NCBI GenBank assembly: GCA_019415985.1
Contig: DXYE01000014.1
Span: 1-38,701, forward strand
DNA length: 38,701 nucleotides
DNA from: Clostridiales bacterium
GTDB lineage: Bacteria; Bacillota; Clostridia; Oscillospirales; CAG-272
Reading direction: 5' to 3'
Each line of letters begins with the position of its first letter. The stretch's first letter is position 1. Positions 26,155-35,284 of this stretch are shown piece after piece. A model generated the notes under the pieces. That model searched no databases. It saw only the letters and a program-made list of their open reading frames with translations, and was not told where the DNA came from. The translations under genes were made by a program, and so were the position numbers.

Positions 26155-28269
26155 ATGAAAATCACTTTGGCAAAATCCGCAGGATTTTGTTTCGGTGTAG
26201 CCCGTGCGGTCAAAACGGTGGAAAGTCTGCTCGCTTCTGAGAAGGACTCTCGAATCTGTACCTTGGGCGCTCTCATACACAATCCAATCGTGGTTCGCGC
26301 ATTTGAATCCAGGGGTGTGACGGTTGTGACGGAGGAGGAGCTGGAGCAGCTCTGCGCCGAAGCAAAGGAAGAAATGCCGGTTGTCGTCGTCGTGCGGACA
26401 CACGGCGTTGAACGCCGGATAAGCGAGCGCCTGGCGGAGATGTCCGCCGCAAATCCAAATTTCCGCGTAACGGACTGTACATGTCCCTATGTGAAAAAAA
26501 TACATAAGATCGCCCGCGAAACATCTGAGGCCTGCGAAACAGAGCCGGGCGGCGCTATGGGCATCATCATCGGGGATGCACAGCATCCCGAGGTGAAAGG
26601 GATTCGCAGCTATTTCTCCTGTCCGACGAAAATATATGCAGACGCAGAGGCGATAGATACGGACACAGCTGCAAATGGTGTATGCGAAAAGGATACGGCG
26701 AAATGCGCTCAGAGCGCCTGCGGAACAGATGTCTGTCCTGAATCCGCAGGGTATGTCGCCCCGCCTGTCATTCTCGTATCACAGACCACCCAAAAGTTAA
26801 CGGAATTTAAAAAATGCCAAAAAAAATTAAAAAAACTATATACAAATGTCTTGATTTTTGATACAATATGTACTGTTACGGAAAATAGGCAGCGGGAAAC
26901 GGAGGAGATCGCCGCGCGGTCTGATCTCATGCTTATCGTGGGCGGCAAAGACAGCTCCAATACTCGAAAGCTGTATGAAATCGGAAAGAAATGGTGTCGC
27001 GATACCTTTCTGGTGGAAGACGCGTCCGAAGTGCCGCTGTCCCTGGTAACATCCAAAACCCGAGTGGGTATCACCGCCGGTGCTTCCACACCGAACGGCA
27101 TCATTGAGGAGGTTATAAAAATGGTCAATGAAGCAGTCTCCCATGAGGAGAATTTCGAGCAATTGCTGGACGAGTCATTTAAAACTTTAAATACAGGAGA
27201 AGTGGTCAAAGGGATCATCACATCGATTTCACCGAACGAAATCCATGTAGATATCGGTTCCAAGGTTACAGGAATTTTAGCCTATGACGATATCACCGAC
27301 GATCCGCTTCTGGACGTTGCAGCAACCTTTAAAGTAGGCGATGAAATTGAGGCGGTCGTCACACGCGTCAGCGACGCTGACGGCGTCGCCACATTGTCTA
27401 AGAAAAAAATCGACAATGAAAACAATTGGCACAGTATTGTCAAGGCATACGAGGATGGCGAAATTTTGACCGGAAAAATCGTCGAGACAATGGAGAAGGG
27501 TTTGATCATCGTCGTACACGGCATGAAAGTTTTCATCCCCGCTTCTCACAGCGGGCTGCCGCGCGGCGCAGATCTCAGTACCCTGAGGGGCACTGTTCAA
27601 AGAGTGAAAATCATCGAGGTTAACGAGCAGAGGAAACGTGCGGTTGCCTCTATCCGTGAGGTACTCAAAGCGGAGCGTAAGGAAAAGGAAGCGGCGTTCT
27701 GGCAGACCATTGAAGCAGGCAAGCAGTACGAGGGCGTGGTCAAGAGCTTCATGCCTTACGGTGCGTTTATAGATCTGGGCGGCGTGGACGGTATGGTTCA
27801 CCTCTCCGAGCTTTCCTGGCAGCGCATCAAGCATCCTTCCGAGGTTCTGAATATCGGGGACACGGTCACCGTTTACGTCAAGGATTTCGATCCGGATGCC
27901 AAGCGTATTTCCCTCGGATACAAAACCGAGGAAACCGATCCGTGGCGTCTCTTCGAATCAAAGTACGCAGAAGGCGATATTGTCAGTGTGAAGATTTTGA
28001 ACATGATGCCCTTCGGCGCATTTGCCGAGATCATTCCCGGCGCTGACGGTCTTATTCACATCTCCCAAATTGCGGACCACAGAATCGCCAATCCCGCAGA
28101 GGTGCTCTCCAAGGGACAGGTCGTGGATGCAAAAATCATCGGCATCGACTATGATCATAAAAAGATCAGCCTATCCATCCGCGCGGCGGTTGAGGATGCA
28201 CGCTCGGCAGAGGAAGCCTCCTATCTGGAGGATTACGTGGAAAATGGCGGAAACAGCAGCGAAGCATAA
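26155..28269 (+). CDS. ispH: IspH-ribosomal protein S1 fusion (HMBPP reductase / S1 domain protein)
   Basis: This is a 704-residue fusion known from Clostridia. Residues 1-330 are 4-hydroxy-3-methylbut-2-enyl diphosphate reductase, the last enzyme of the MEP isoprenoid pathway. The [4Fe-4S] ligands are C12 (GFCFGV), C110 (TDCTCPYV) and C239 (FDTICTVTENRQ), and the substrate loop is SSNT at 267-270. Residues about 347-680 contain four S1 RNA-binding domains, at about 348-417, 434-503, 521-590 and 605-676, as in a short ribosomal protein S1. Compared with stand-alone IspH there is an extra stretch of about 35-40 residues (166-203) with four cysteines in VCEKDTAKCAQSACGTDVC. ATG at 26155 starts the typical MKITLAKSAGFCFGV; the frame back to 26044 is not coding-like. 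Confidence 0.95.
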   Translation: MKITLAKSAGFCFGVARAVKTVESLLASEKDSRICTLGALIHNPIVVRAFESRGVTVVTEEELEQLCAEAKEEMPVVVVVRTHGVERRISERLAEMSAANPNFRVTDCTCPYVKKIHKIARETSEACETEPGGAMGIIIGDAQHPEVKGIRSYFSCPTKIYADAEAIDTDTAANGVCEKDTAKCAQSACGTDVCPESAGYVAPPVILVSQTTQKLTEFKKCQKKLKKLYTNVLIFDTICTVTENRQRETEEIAARSDLMLIVGGKDSSNTRKLYEIGKKWCRDTFLVEDASEVPLSLVTSKTRVGITAGASTPNGIIEEVIKMVNEAVSHEENFEQLLDESFKTLNTGEVVKGIITSISPNEIHVDIGSKVTGILAYDDITDDPLLDVAATFKVGDEIEAVVTRVSDADGVATLSKKKIDNENNWHSIVKAYEDGEILTGKIVETMEKGLIIVVHGMKVFIPASHSGLPRGADLSTLRGTVQRVKIIEVNEQRKRAVASIREVLKAERKEKEAAFWQTIEAGKQYEGVVKSFMPYGAFIDLGGVDGMVHLSELSWQRIKHPSEVLNIGDTVTVYVKDFDPDAKRISLGYKTEETDPWRLFESKYAEGDIVSVKILNMMPFGAFAEIIPGADGLIHISQIADHRIANPAEVLSKGQVVDAKIIGIDYDHKKISLSIRAAVEDARSAEEASYLEDYVENGGNSSEA

Positions 28270-28970
28270 AAGCTGAAACATGCAGATGCCGGAAAAGCCA
28301 TACATCTGCGTATACGAAAGCAGAACTCCCTGCACAGCGCCCTGTAGTTTCGGGACGCTGATGGGAGCTGCCCGACAATGATATTTCTATGCCCGTCATT
28401 GCTTTCCGCATGCCGGGCTTCTATTTTACTGAACGACGAAATGCAGAAGTCCTTTTGTAAAGTCAGAGCTTTCAGTGTCTCAGCCGTGGCCGATGATCCG
28501 TTTGAAAAAGCTTCAACTGAAAAAAGACGACACAACGCGCTTTACCAAAAAATCCACGTCATTTTTCGATTTTTAAGAGCCGAGGATCTCGGCAATGGGA
28601 TTTTGCCGTCGAAGAAAGCAGCGGCGAACGCCGCATAATGTCTTCATAAAGCGGCGGACCGGTTCTTACGGATATCAGTATTTTCCCGGAAACGATTATC
28701 GATACAGAAGCCACTGGACGAACAGCTACACCTGCTTTCGCCTAAGTACCGGGCAAGTTTTGAGGCCATAGCGCAAAGCCAAAATCTTGAAGAGAACCAC
28801 TGGGGCATATTATCGCGGGCGGAAGGCTGAAGGTTTCCTGTCTTCCGGGTGTACCCGTCAAATAAGGATTACGCCTGAGAGCAGATACTGCCCGCCAAAA
28901 GGAGCATGTAAGCCTTTAGTCGCTACCCGGAACATGAATTGAATAAAATGGAAAGGCTGGCAGAAAACAT
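28270..28970. other. 700-bp gap, possible gene debris
   Basis: A weak hairpin (GCAGATG/CATCTGC, 28282-28309) follows the fusion gene. At about 28690-28830 one plus-strand frame reads KRLSIQKPLDEQLHLLSPKY and continues in a protein-like way to a TGA, with no start codon or ribosome site. It may be a fragment of a lost gene. Nothing else is recognisable. Confidence 0.3.
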
Positions 28971-30293
28971 ATGATCTTTTCAAACATCCACGTGCTTTTA
29001 AAGGATTATACCGTTTGTGAAAATCTTTTTGTTGCGACAAAGGGAAACAGGATTGTTTATATCGGCTCCCAAAAGCCGGACGGCGAATATGGAGATATCT
29101 ATGATGGCCGCGGAAAACTGCTCATGCCGGCATTCTATAACGCTCACAGCCATAATGCCATGTCGCTGATGCGTGGTTACGGTGAAAATCTGTCGCTGAA
29201 TGACTGGCTCCACAAAAAGATTTTTCCTTTTGAGGCGGAAATGACGCCTCAGGACATTTATTACGGCTGGATGCTGTGCGCAGCGGAAATGCTGCGGTTC
29301 GGTATTGCAGGTACAAACGATATGTACTTTTCCGGAGAGGCGATGGCTCGGGCGGTATTGGACAGCGGCGTAAAGGCGAATCTGTCGCTTGCGGTAACCT
29401 GCTACGGAGATCACGCGTACGAAGACCTGCCGGTGGCAAAGGAGGCTGATGCGCTTTTTGCAGCCTTTGACGGCGCAGCCGACGGTCGGTTGATGATCGA
29501 TTTGAGCATACATGGAGAATATACCTCAACGGAAAATGCTGTCAGAGGCGTGGCAGAACACGCCGCGCGCCTGGGCTGCGGCGTACATGTCCATCTGTCG
29601 GAAACAGAGAGAGAACATGAGGAATGCAAGCAGCGGCGCGGCGGTATGACGCCGGCGGCATATTTCAAGGCGGCAGGCCTGTTTGATGTACCCGCGACGG
29701 CAGCGCATGCCGTTTGGGCGGAACAGAGCGATTATGAAATATTTAAGCAGCAGGGCGTCACGGTCGCGACATGCCCGAAAAGCAACCTTAAGCTGGCAAG
29801 CGGCACGGCGCCGGCAGCCGAAATGCTGAAAGCGGGCGTTCGCGTTGCGCTTGCCACGGACAGCGTCGCCAGCAATAACAATTTGAATATGCTGGAGGAG
29901 ATGAAGATTCTCGCCCTGACGCAAAAGGGAAGGCTCAGAGACCCGGTCGTTCTGAAGCCGGCAGAAGCGATACAAATGGCGACGAAAAACGGAGCAGCTG
30001 CCATGCGCCGCCAAAGCTGCGGATATATTGATGAAGGCGCATTCGCAGATCTGACAGTTCTCGATCTTTCTCCTCTGTACATGCAGCCGCTGCATTCTCT
30101 GACTGATCAAATACTATGGTCCGCATGCGGAACGGATGTCGTGCTCACCATGGTGGACGGTACTGTGCTTTACCGTGACGGCGAGTACCCACATTTGGAC
30201 ATTGAAAAAATCCTGTTTGAATGCAGACGTGCAGCAGGATCTATAGCGTCCGCCGTCGCATCCAAACGGGATTCGGGATCTGTCAAAGAATAA
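28971..30293 (+). CDS. Amidohydrolase, 5-methylthioadenosine/S-adenosylhomocysteine deaminase-like
   Basis: This 440-residue metal-dependent deaminase belongs to the TrzN/MtaD group. Metal ligands and catalytic residues are visible: H59-S60-H61 in NAHSHNAMSLMRGYG, H206-V-H208 (HVHLSETE), H246 in AHAVW and D297 in LATDSVASNNNLNML. The NLSLNDWL after the first motif and the SNNNLNM after the metal aspartate are typical of MTA/SAH deaminases. The enzyme would recycle adenosyl by-products of methylation and polyamine synthesis in the cytoplasm, though related members act on other nucleosides. The ATG at 28971 has GGAAAGG about 13 nt upstream. A terminator follows at 30356. Confidence 0.85.
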   Translation: MIFSNIHVLLKDYTVCENLFVATKGNRIVYIGSQKPDGEYGDIYDGRGKLLMPAFYNAHSHNAMSLMRGYGENLSLNDWLHKKIFPFEAEMTPQDIYYGWMLCAAEMLRFGIAGTNDMYFSGEAMARAVLDSGVKANLSLAVTCYGDHAYEDLPVAKEADALFAAFDGAADGRLMIDLSIHGEYTSTENAVRGVAEHAARLGCGVHVHLSETEREHEECKQRRGGMTPAAYFKAAGLFDVPATAAHAVWAEQSDYEIFKQQGVTVATCPKSNLKLASGTAPAAEMLKAGVRVALATDSVASNNNLNMLEEMKILALTQKGRLRDPVVLKPAEAIQMATKNGAAAMRRQSCGYIDEGAFADLTVLDLSPLYMQPLHSLTDQILWSACGTDVVLTMVDGTVLYRDGEYPHLDIEKILFECRRAAGSIASAVASKRDSGSVKE

Positions 30294-30317
30294 TTCTCTT
30301 TATCGTTCGCACAAGTT

Positions 30318-30341
30318 TGCGGCGGTGCATGCACCGCCGCA
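30318..30341. repeat. 24-bp perfect palindrome
   Basis: TGCGGCGGTGCA is followed directly by its reverse complement, giving a perfect 24-bp palindrome 25 bp after the deaminase stop codon. As RNA it forms a 9-10-bp hairpin; as DNA it is a symmetric protein site. No T-run follows on either strand. Confidence 0.6.
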
Positions 30342-30355
30342 CATTTAATCTATAA

Positions 30356-30389
30356 CTCCGTCTTTTTGGGACAGACGGGGCGTTTTTTT
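30356..30389 (+). terminator. Intrinsic terminator of the deaminase gene
   Basis: A stem of 8 bp (30356-30363 with 30373-30380, one G-U pair), a 9-nt loop, then CG and seven T residues (30383-30389). Confidence 0.85.
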
Positions 30390-30440
30390 CAGCCTCACTT
30401 ATATCTGAATTTGCCGTCATACTCTGTCGGCCGAAAACGG

Positions 30441-31007
30441 CTATTCGTTCTGTCCGCGCAAAACTGAAGCTTTGCTGCTCAGCAGCGCATGCAAAGCGCG
30501 CCGATATAAATCCGGCCGCCTGTCCAAATTGGCTTTCATCTTATCCGCCTCATATCGAGAATCTGTCACCACAGCGGCATGCAGCGTCTCCTCTCCTCCC
30601 TCGATGATTCGAAAGCGGACCCTGTATTTTCCGCTCGGCAGAGCCTCTGTCTCGCAGAAGCATTCTGTTCCGGATTGCCGCATCTCAAGCAGGATCAAAG
30701 CATTGCTCAACGCGCGCGCCCTGGTTGACTGCAGAAGCTTGCCGCTCAACTCCTCCGAAATATCGCGGCCGGAAGCTGTGATCGCATAAAGCTCCTTCCC
30801 GTCGACTGTTTCCACCGAAATATGTCCGGCCTCGATCAGCGCCGGAAAATTCATGCAGAAGTCAAACGCTGAGACAATGCCATCCTGCACTACAATATCG
30901 TGAAGCTCCACAAAATCCAGCGGCCGTCCAATATGACCAAGCAGATACAAAATAAATATTTTGATATCACTGTCGCTCTTCAGCGGCGCTTGTATGAATT
31001 CCGCCAT
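30441..31007 (-). CDS. DUF4364 family protein
   Basis: This 188-residue protein opens with a winged-helix-like segment (SDIKIFILYLLGHIGRPLDF, then a helix and EAGHISVETVDGKELYAIT), as in DUF4364 proteins of Clostridia. The second half is an alpha/beta domain with YRVRFRIIEGGEETLHAAVV. The family is presumed to bind DNA, but its role is unknown. ATG at 31007 is preferred to the GTG at 31040 because GGAATGGAGAAGG precedes it closely. It is convergent with the deaminase gene and 247 bp downstream of leuA on the same strand. The small gap 31041-31254 shows nothing. Confidence 0.8.
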   Translation of the reverse strand: MAEFIQAPLKSDSDIKIFILYLLGHIGRPLDFVELHDIVVQDGIVSAFDFCMNFPALIEAGHISVETVDGKELYAITASGRDISEELSGKLLQSTRARALSNALILLEMRQSGTECFCETEALPSGKYRVRFRIIEGGEETLHAAVVTDSRYEADKMKANLDRRPDLYRRALHALLSSKASVLRGQNE

Positions 31008-31254
31008 ACCTTCTCCATTCCTTTCCCCTTCTTTATTCACCCCTGACGCCGGTCCGTTTTCATTCGGATATGCTTGCGCGCCCCATCCGATGTAAAAAAT
31101 CTCCGCCCTCTGTTCATTCGGCAGTCTGCCAAATACGCCCGAGCTTAAGAGCCATCGGCAAGGTAGGTCGCAGAACCGCTCCCATCAGCGCTTTTACCTC
31201 TCACACCCGTTGGTTTCCCTTTCATGGACGATATGGGAAAGCCGCTTGCCCAAA

Positions 31255-32763
31255 TCAGGATTGAGAGAGCAGCCGGTTTACCGCATTCAGATAGGCCAGA
31301 ATGCTCGACTCAATGATATCCGTGGACAGCCCTCTGCCGTTAATGACTTTTTCGCCGCATTTGATCTTTACCAAAACCTCTCCCAGCGCATCCTTGCCGT
31401 CGGAAACGGAGTGGATCGAATAATCGTCCAGTATATGCGGCGGCGGGCACACGATTCTGTCTATCGCATGATACGCTGCGTCGATCGGACCATCTCCAAG
31501 CGCCACATCTTCAATGACGGTTTCCCCTTTTTTCAGTCGAATCACACAGGAGGCTGTTGCAAAATTGCCCGCGTGAACATCGAAGCGATCGAGCTGATAT
31601 ACATGCTGGTCCGGAACCCGGTTGTTGACGATTGCCTCAAGGTCGCTGTCGGTGATATCCTTTTTTTTATCGCAAAGCGTTTTAAATTCGCGAAAGTACC
31701 GCGCGGTTTCCTCTTCGCTCAATGAATAGCCCAACTCTGAAAGACGTGTCTGGAACGCATGCTTTCCGGAATGCTTGCCGAGGACCATGTGATTTTTAGG
31801 CACACCGATCGTTTCCGGAGACATAATTTCATAGGTCGCGGTGTTTTCCAGCACACCGTGCTGGTGAATACCCGCCTCATGCTTAAAGGCGTTGGCACCG
31901 ACAATAGGCTTATTCATCGGAACGGCTGTCCCGATGATATTATAAAGCAGCTTGCTGGTTCGATAGATCTGCCGCATATGTATGCCGGTAGACGCGCAAA
32001 GAGTATCCCGGCGCGTATGAAGGGCCATAACGATCTCCTCGAGCGCGGCATTTCCCGCCCGTTCCCCGATACCGTTGACCGTGCATTCCACCTGACACGC
32101 GCCGGCTGAAACGGCAGCGAGAGAGTTGGCCACGGCTAAACCCAGATCATTATGGCAGTGGACGGAAAGCACGGCGCGTCCGATCCCATCGGTGCGCTCC
32201 ATGACATAATGGATCAGATCGTGCATCTCCTCCGGCATGGCATACCCTACGGTATCCGGAAGGTTCAGCGTTGTCGCCCCGCTCCGAAGAGCCGTCTCCA
32301 GAACCCTGACTAGAAAATCCCGATCTGAACGCGTAGCATCTTCAGCGGAAAATTCCACATCCGATATGTATTTTTTGGCATAGCATACCATAGCCGCAAC
32401 CGTCTCCAGCACCTGATCCTCCGACATATGCAGCTTATACCGCATGTGAAGCGGCGAGGTTGCCAGGAACAGATGAAGCCTGGGGCAAACCGCTCCCCGG
32501 ATCGCCTCATAAGCGACGTCGATATCTCTTTCCGTTGTCCGGGCAAGCGAAGCGACGCCCGCGTTTTTGACCGTTTTGGCGATGGCCTCCACTGAGTCAA
32601 AATCTCCGCGTGAGGTAACGGCAAAGCCGGCTTCCAGCCAATCGACGCCGAGTCTTTCAAGCTGCCTTGCTACCTCGATTTTTTCCTCCAGATTCATGCT
32701 GCAACCCGGAGACTGTTCACCGTCCCGCAGCGTCGTGTCGAATATTTTGATTTTTCGCTCCAT
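31255..32763 (-). CDS. leuA: 2-isopropylmalate synthase
   Basis: First committed step of leucine synthesis: condenses acetyl-CoA with 2-ketoisovalerate. The 502-residue enzyme begins MERKIKIFDTTLRDGEQSPG with R13 and D14 of the active site. It has the metal motif HCHND (H202, H204) followed by LGLAVANSLAA, then the linker and the C-terminal regulatory (LeuA dimer) domain from about 385, so leucine feedback is expected. Citramalate synthase is the closest alternative; the length and the full motif set favour LeuA. ATG at 32763 is fixed by AAGGAGGG 8-9 nt upstream; the open frame continues upstream to 32979 without conserved sequence. leuB, leuC and leuD are not adjacent. Confidence 0.93.
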   Translation of the reverse strand: MERKIKIFDTTLRDGEQSPGCSMNLEEKIEVARQLERLGVDWLEAGFAVTSRGDFDSVEAIAKTVKNAGVASLARTTERDIDVAYEAIRGAVCPRLHLFLATSPLHMRYKLHMSEDQVLETVAAMVCYAKKYISDVEFSAEDATRSDRDFLVRVLETALRSGATTLNLPDTVGYAMPEEMHDLIHYVMERTDGIGRAVLSVHCHNDLGLAVANSLAAVSAGACQVECTVNGIGERAGNAALEEIVMALHTRRDTLCASTGIHMRQIYRTSKLLYNIIGTAVPMNKPIVGANAFKHEAGIHQHGVLENTATYEIMSPETIGVPKNHMVLGKHSGKHAFQTRLSELGYSLSEEETARYFREFKTLCDKKKDITDSDLEAIVNNRVPDQHVYQLDRFDVHAGNFATASCVIRLKKGETVIEDVALGDGPIDAAYHAIDRIVCPPPHILDDYSIHSVSDGKDALGEVLVKIKCGEKVINGRGLSTDIIESSILAYLNAVNRLLSQS

Positions 32764-33543
32764 AATGATGACCCTCCTTCCGTTTTGCGGCGCTAAATCG
32801 CCGCCTTTTGGGCGGAGAAAGCCGTAAAACGAGGTTCGAAAGATATATCCTTCAAACTTTAGACCTTTCCTTATCCTGGCAAAGACGAAGGCCTGTATGC
32901 TGCTTCGGTTTTCAAGGCTTACCGGCCGGGAAATTCGCTTCTCCTGAAATGGTACAAAAGGTTTGAAAGCCTGTGACACTCAGACAGGATAAGTCGCTCA
33001 ACTGACAGGAAATATATGAGAAATATCGGTGTGCAAAAACGCCCGCTTACTGTTTATCACTTATTACGAACCATGACGAAACGCATGAAGTATCTGTGGT
33101 GTATGGCAATACATATTGCCATGCAAAGCGATGAATGCCGGCGCAGAACAAAGCAACGGAGCCGGATATGGCTCGGAACCGTATAGCCCCATTTTTGCAG
33201 TGGAAAACCGCGCTGTCCGGGACTTTATCTGCTTGTTCAGCAAACCTCACACAGTATATAAAAGAATCGATCCGGCCGGAAGCCAAACCCGTGGGACCAA
33301 ATCGGTCGGCGGCTGGTATACGTCTCTGTACGTGCGATCCGTGCCGCTGGCGTCGTCCATATTTTCGAAAATCAGCAGTCTTCAGCAATCTTCTGAGAAA
33401 CGGCTATACAGACGCGTTCACATGGAAATATTCGGAAAATTCAACCGTCCGCAGAATTCGGTACAACGGACCAACGCCGACATATGCGGCCCTTCGAAAG
33501 TCCTTCCTTGCACTCAGCGGTCCTTTAAGCTCTTTCACTCATC
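32764..33543 (-). other. 780-bp gap between dacF-like gene and leuA
   Basis: The leader directly before leuA has a small hairpin (CCGCC/GGCGG near 32801-32815) but no T-box motif, clear leader peptide or T-run that would show attenuation. No convincing promoter pair and no gene are visible in the rest. Confidence 0.35.
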
Positions 33544-34914
33544 CTACTTATACCGGCGAATACTGCCACTGCTTCTAGAGGTGCGCGGCCGGTTCCGGTA
33601 TGCAAGGGCAGCCTGTCTGCGTCCGCGGCGTTTCGCTTTTGTAACGATATACCATACCGTTCCGACGAAGAGGATACAGACGCCGAGAAGAAACCAGCCG
33701 TTTGTCACGATGCCTTCCAAAACGGAAAGTATATACAGGAAGGTGCTGCGACTGACGCCACCCTTCGTCACGAGATTCACCGTCGATACCAGCACGCCGT
33801 TGTGTCTGACCAGCAGAATACCCGCAATATCTCCCTCTCCGACCGGCGCTTCTGCACTCCCCGAAAGGATTCTCCACTGCAGCGTGACCTCTGATGCGAT
33901 ATCCGCATCGTTTGGGAGAAACAGCTCCACCGGCTTTTCCGGCAGCAGTGTGACATAGTCCGCATTGGCGGACAGCGTCACCGGAAGCTCATAAATCATG
34001 GTCGTCGTGTCGACGATTTTTCGGTAGCTGTAATTTTCAAAGGCCCACTGAAAGAGCTTTTTTGCATCGCTGTAGGAATAGACATAATTATTCTCCTCGT
34101 CGTAAGGCGCCCCCATAACGACACAAATATAGGTAATACCGTCCTTTCGCGCCGTCGTGACCAGACAGTTGCCCGCCTGTGTGGTAGAGCCGGCGCTCAT
34201 CCCTTTGGCAAGGCTGTAGTAATATTTCGTATAGGTCCGGGTTGTCAGCAGATGGTTGCGGTTATAGATCACGCGCTCTTCTCTATCCCCCGACGCAGGG
34301 ATCGTATATTGCAGTGCAGAAGTCATCTCAAGAAAGTCCTTATTCTGCGCAGCATAGGCGGCAATTTTGGACAGATCTGATGCGGTGGTGACCATACTGT
34401 TGTCATGCAGACCTGTGGGATTGGTATAAAATGTATTTTCCGCTCCCAATTCCTTTGCCTTCGCATTCATCTGCGTCACAAAAGCGGCAACAGAACCGCC
34501 CGCATCATACGCCAGAACCAGAGCAGCGTCATTGGCGCCTGTGAGCAGCATCCCGTAAAGAAGATCGCGGGCCGTCAGCGTTTCCCCGGCTTCCAGTCCC
34601 ATATAGTTGCCGCTCAAACCGCGCAGCGCTTCCTTCGTCACTGTAATTTTTGTGTCCAGGTTGCCGGCATAATGCTCATAGGCTAAGATTCCGGTCATGA
34701 TTTTCACGGTAGAGGCCGGGTATATGATGGAATCTGCGTTTTTGGCATACAGCACAGTATCGTTTTCCGGATTATACAGGATACAGGCCTTGCTAGAAAG
34801 CTCTTCAGGCTCGGCAAGCGCCGACGCTCTCACCGGCAGAAATGCGAACAGCAGCGCTCCTGCCATAAAGAGCACGGCAAGTCTGCGGATGCGGAATAAC
34901 TTTATCTTTTGCAC
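33544..34914 (-). CDS. DacF-type D-alanyl-D-alanine carboxypeptidase-like protein (S11), altered motifs
   Basis: This 456-residue penicillin-binding-protein-like enzyme would trim the terminal D-Ala of peptidoglycan stem peptides outside the cell. A signal peptide (RIRRLAVLFMAGALLFAFL, cleavage after RASA) leads into the S11 domain with S-x-x-K as S68-T-V-K71. The second motif, normally S-x-N, reads G-A-N at 126-128 (LLTGANDAA). The third, normally K-T-G, reads S-A-G at 240-242 (GMSAGSTTQAG). A beta-rich domain follows, then a C-terminal membrane span (about 397-420) and a basic tail. GTG at 34914 is preferred because AAAGGAGG lies 10 nt upstream; ATG at 34941 has no good site. It may have reduced or changed activity. 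Confidence 0.85.
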   Translation of the reverse strand: MQKIKLFRIRRLAVLFMAGALLFAFLPVRASALAEPEELSSKACILYNPENDTVLYAKNADSIIYPASTVKIMTGILAYEHYAGNLDTKITVTKEALRGLSGNYMGLEAGETLTARDLLYGMLLTGANDAALVLAYDAGGSVAAFVTQMNAKAKELGAENTFYTNPTGLHDNSMVTTASDLSKIAAYAAQNKDFLEMTSALQYTIPASGDREERVIYNRNHLLTTRTYTKYYYSLAKGMSAGSTTQAGNCLVTTARKDGITYICVVMGAPYDEENNYVYSYSDAKKLFQWAFENYSYRKIVDTTTMIYELPVTLSANADYVTLLPEKPVELFLPNDADIASEVTLQWRILSGSAEAPVGEGDIAGILLVRHNGVLVSTVNLVTKGGVSRSTFLYILSVLEGIVTNGWFLLGVCILFVGTVWYIVTKAKRRGRRQAALAYRNRPRTSRSSGSIRRYK

Positions 34915-35284
34915 TCGGCTGTTTCCTCCTTTTGCCTTCATACGCCTTATATTACAGCCGCCTCAGGCTTGTATAGACAGACTATTTTCAAAGCAGAACG
35001 GCGAGATACGTCCCAAATTTTTGTTTACAGTTATGTACAGTGAAACGGAGCGTACTGCGCACGATCCCCCATCATTTCTCCCGCCTCTGCGGGACTCTTA
35101 AAGTCGCCTATGGCGTGGACGTTGCACTGTAAAATGAGCCTGACATCCCACTGATCAGGAGCACGGCCTTCTCCCTCCGCCGCCAAAACTTTGTTTCACA
35201 ATGCTGATTTGAAATGAGCAGGAACGCCTTTTGCCGCTTTCTCTCATAGGACTTTTCAGGAAAAAGTGTAAAGCTCCTTTACGC
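34915..35284. other. 370-bp gap between ribF and dacF-like gene
   Basis: No gene, strong terminator or convincing promoter pair is visible on either strand. Confidence 0.3.

Noticed and set aside
32764..32979. Open frame extending leuA upstream by 72 codons
   Set aside because: A strong AAGGAGGG site fixes the start at 32763, the enzyme then has its normal N-terminus, and the upstream residues show no conserved sequence.
32764..33100. Leucine-responsive attenuator before leuA
   Set aside because: No run of leucine codons in a short leader peptide, no T-box and no terminator with a T-run could be found.
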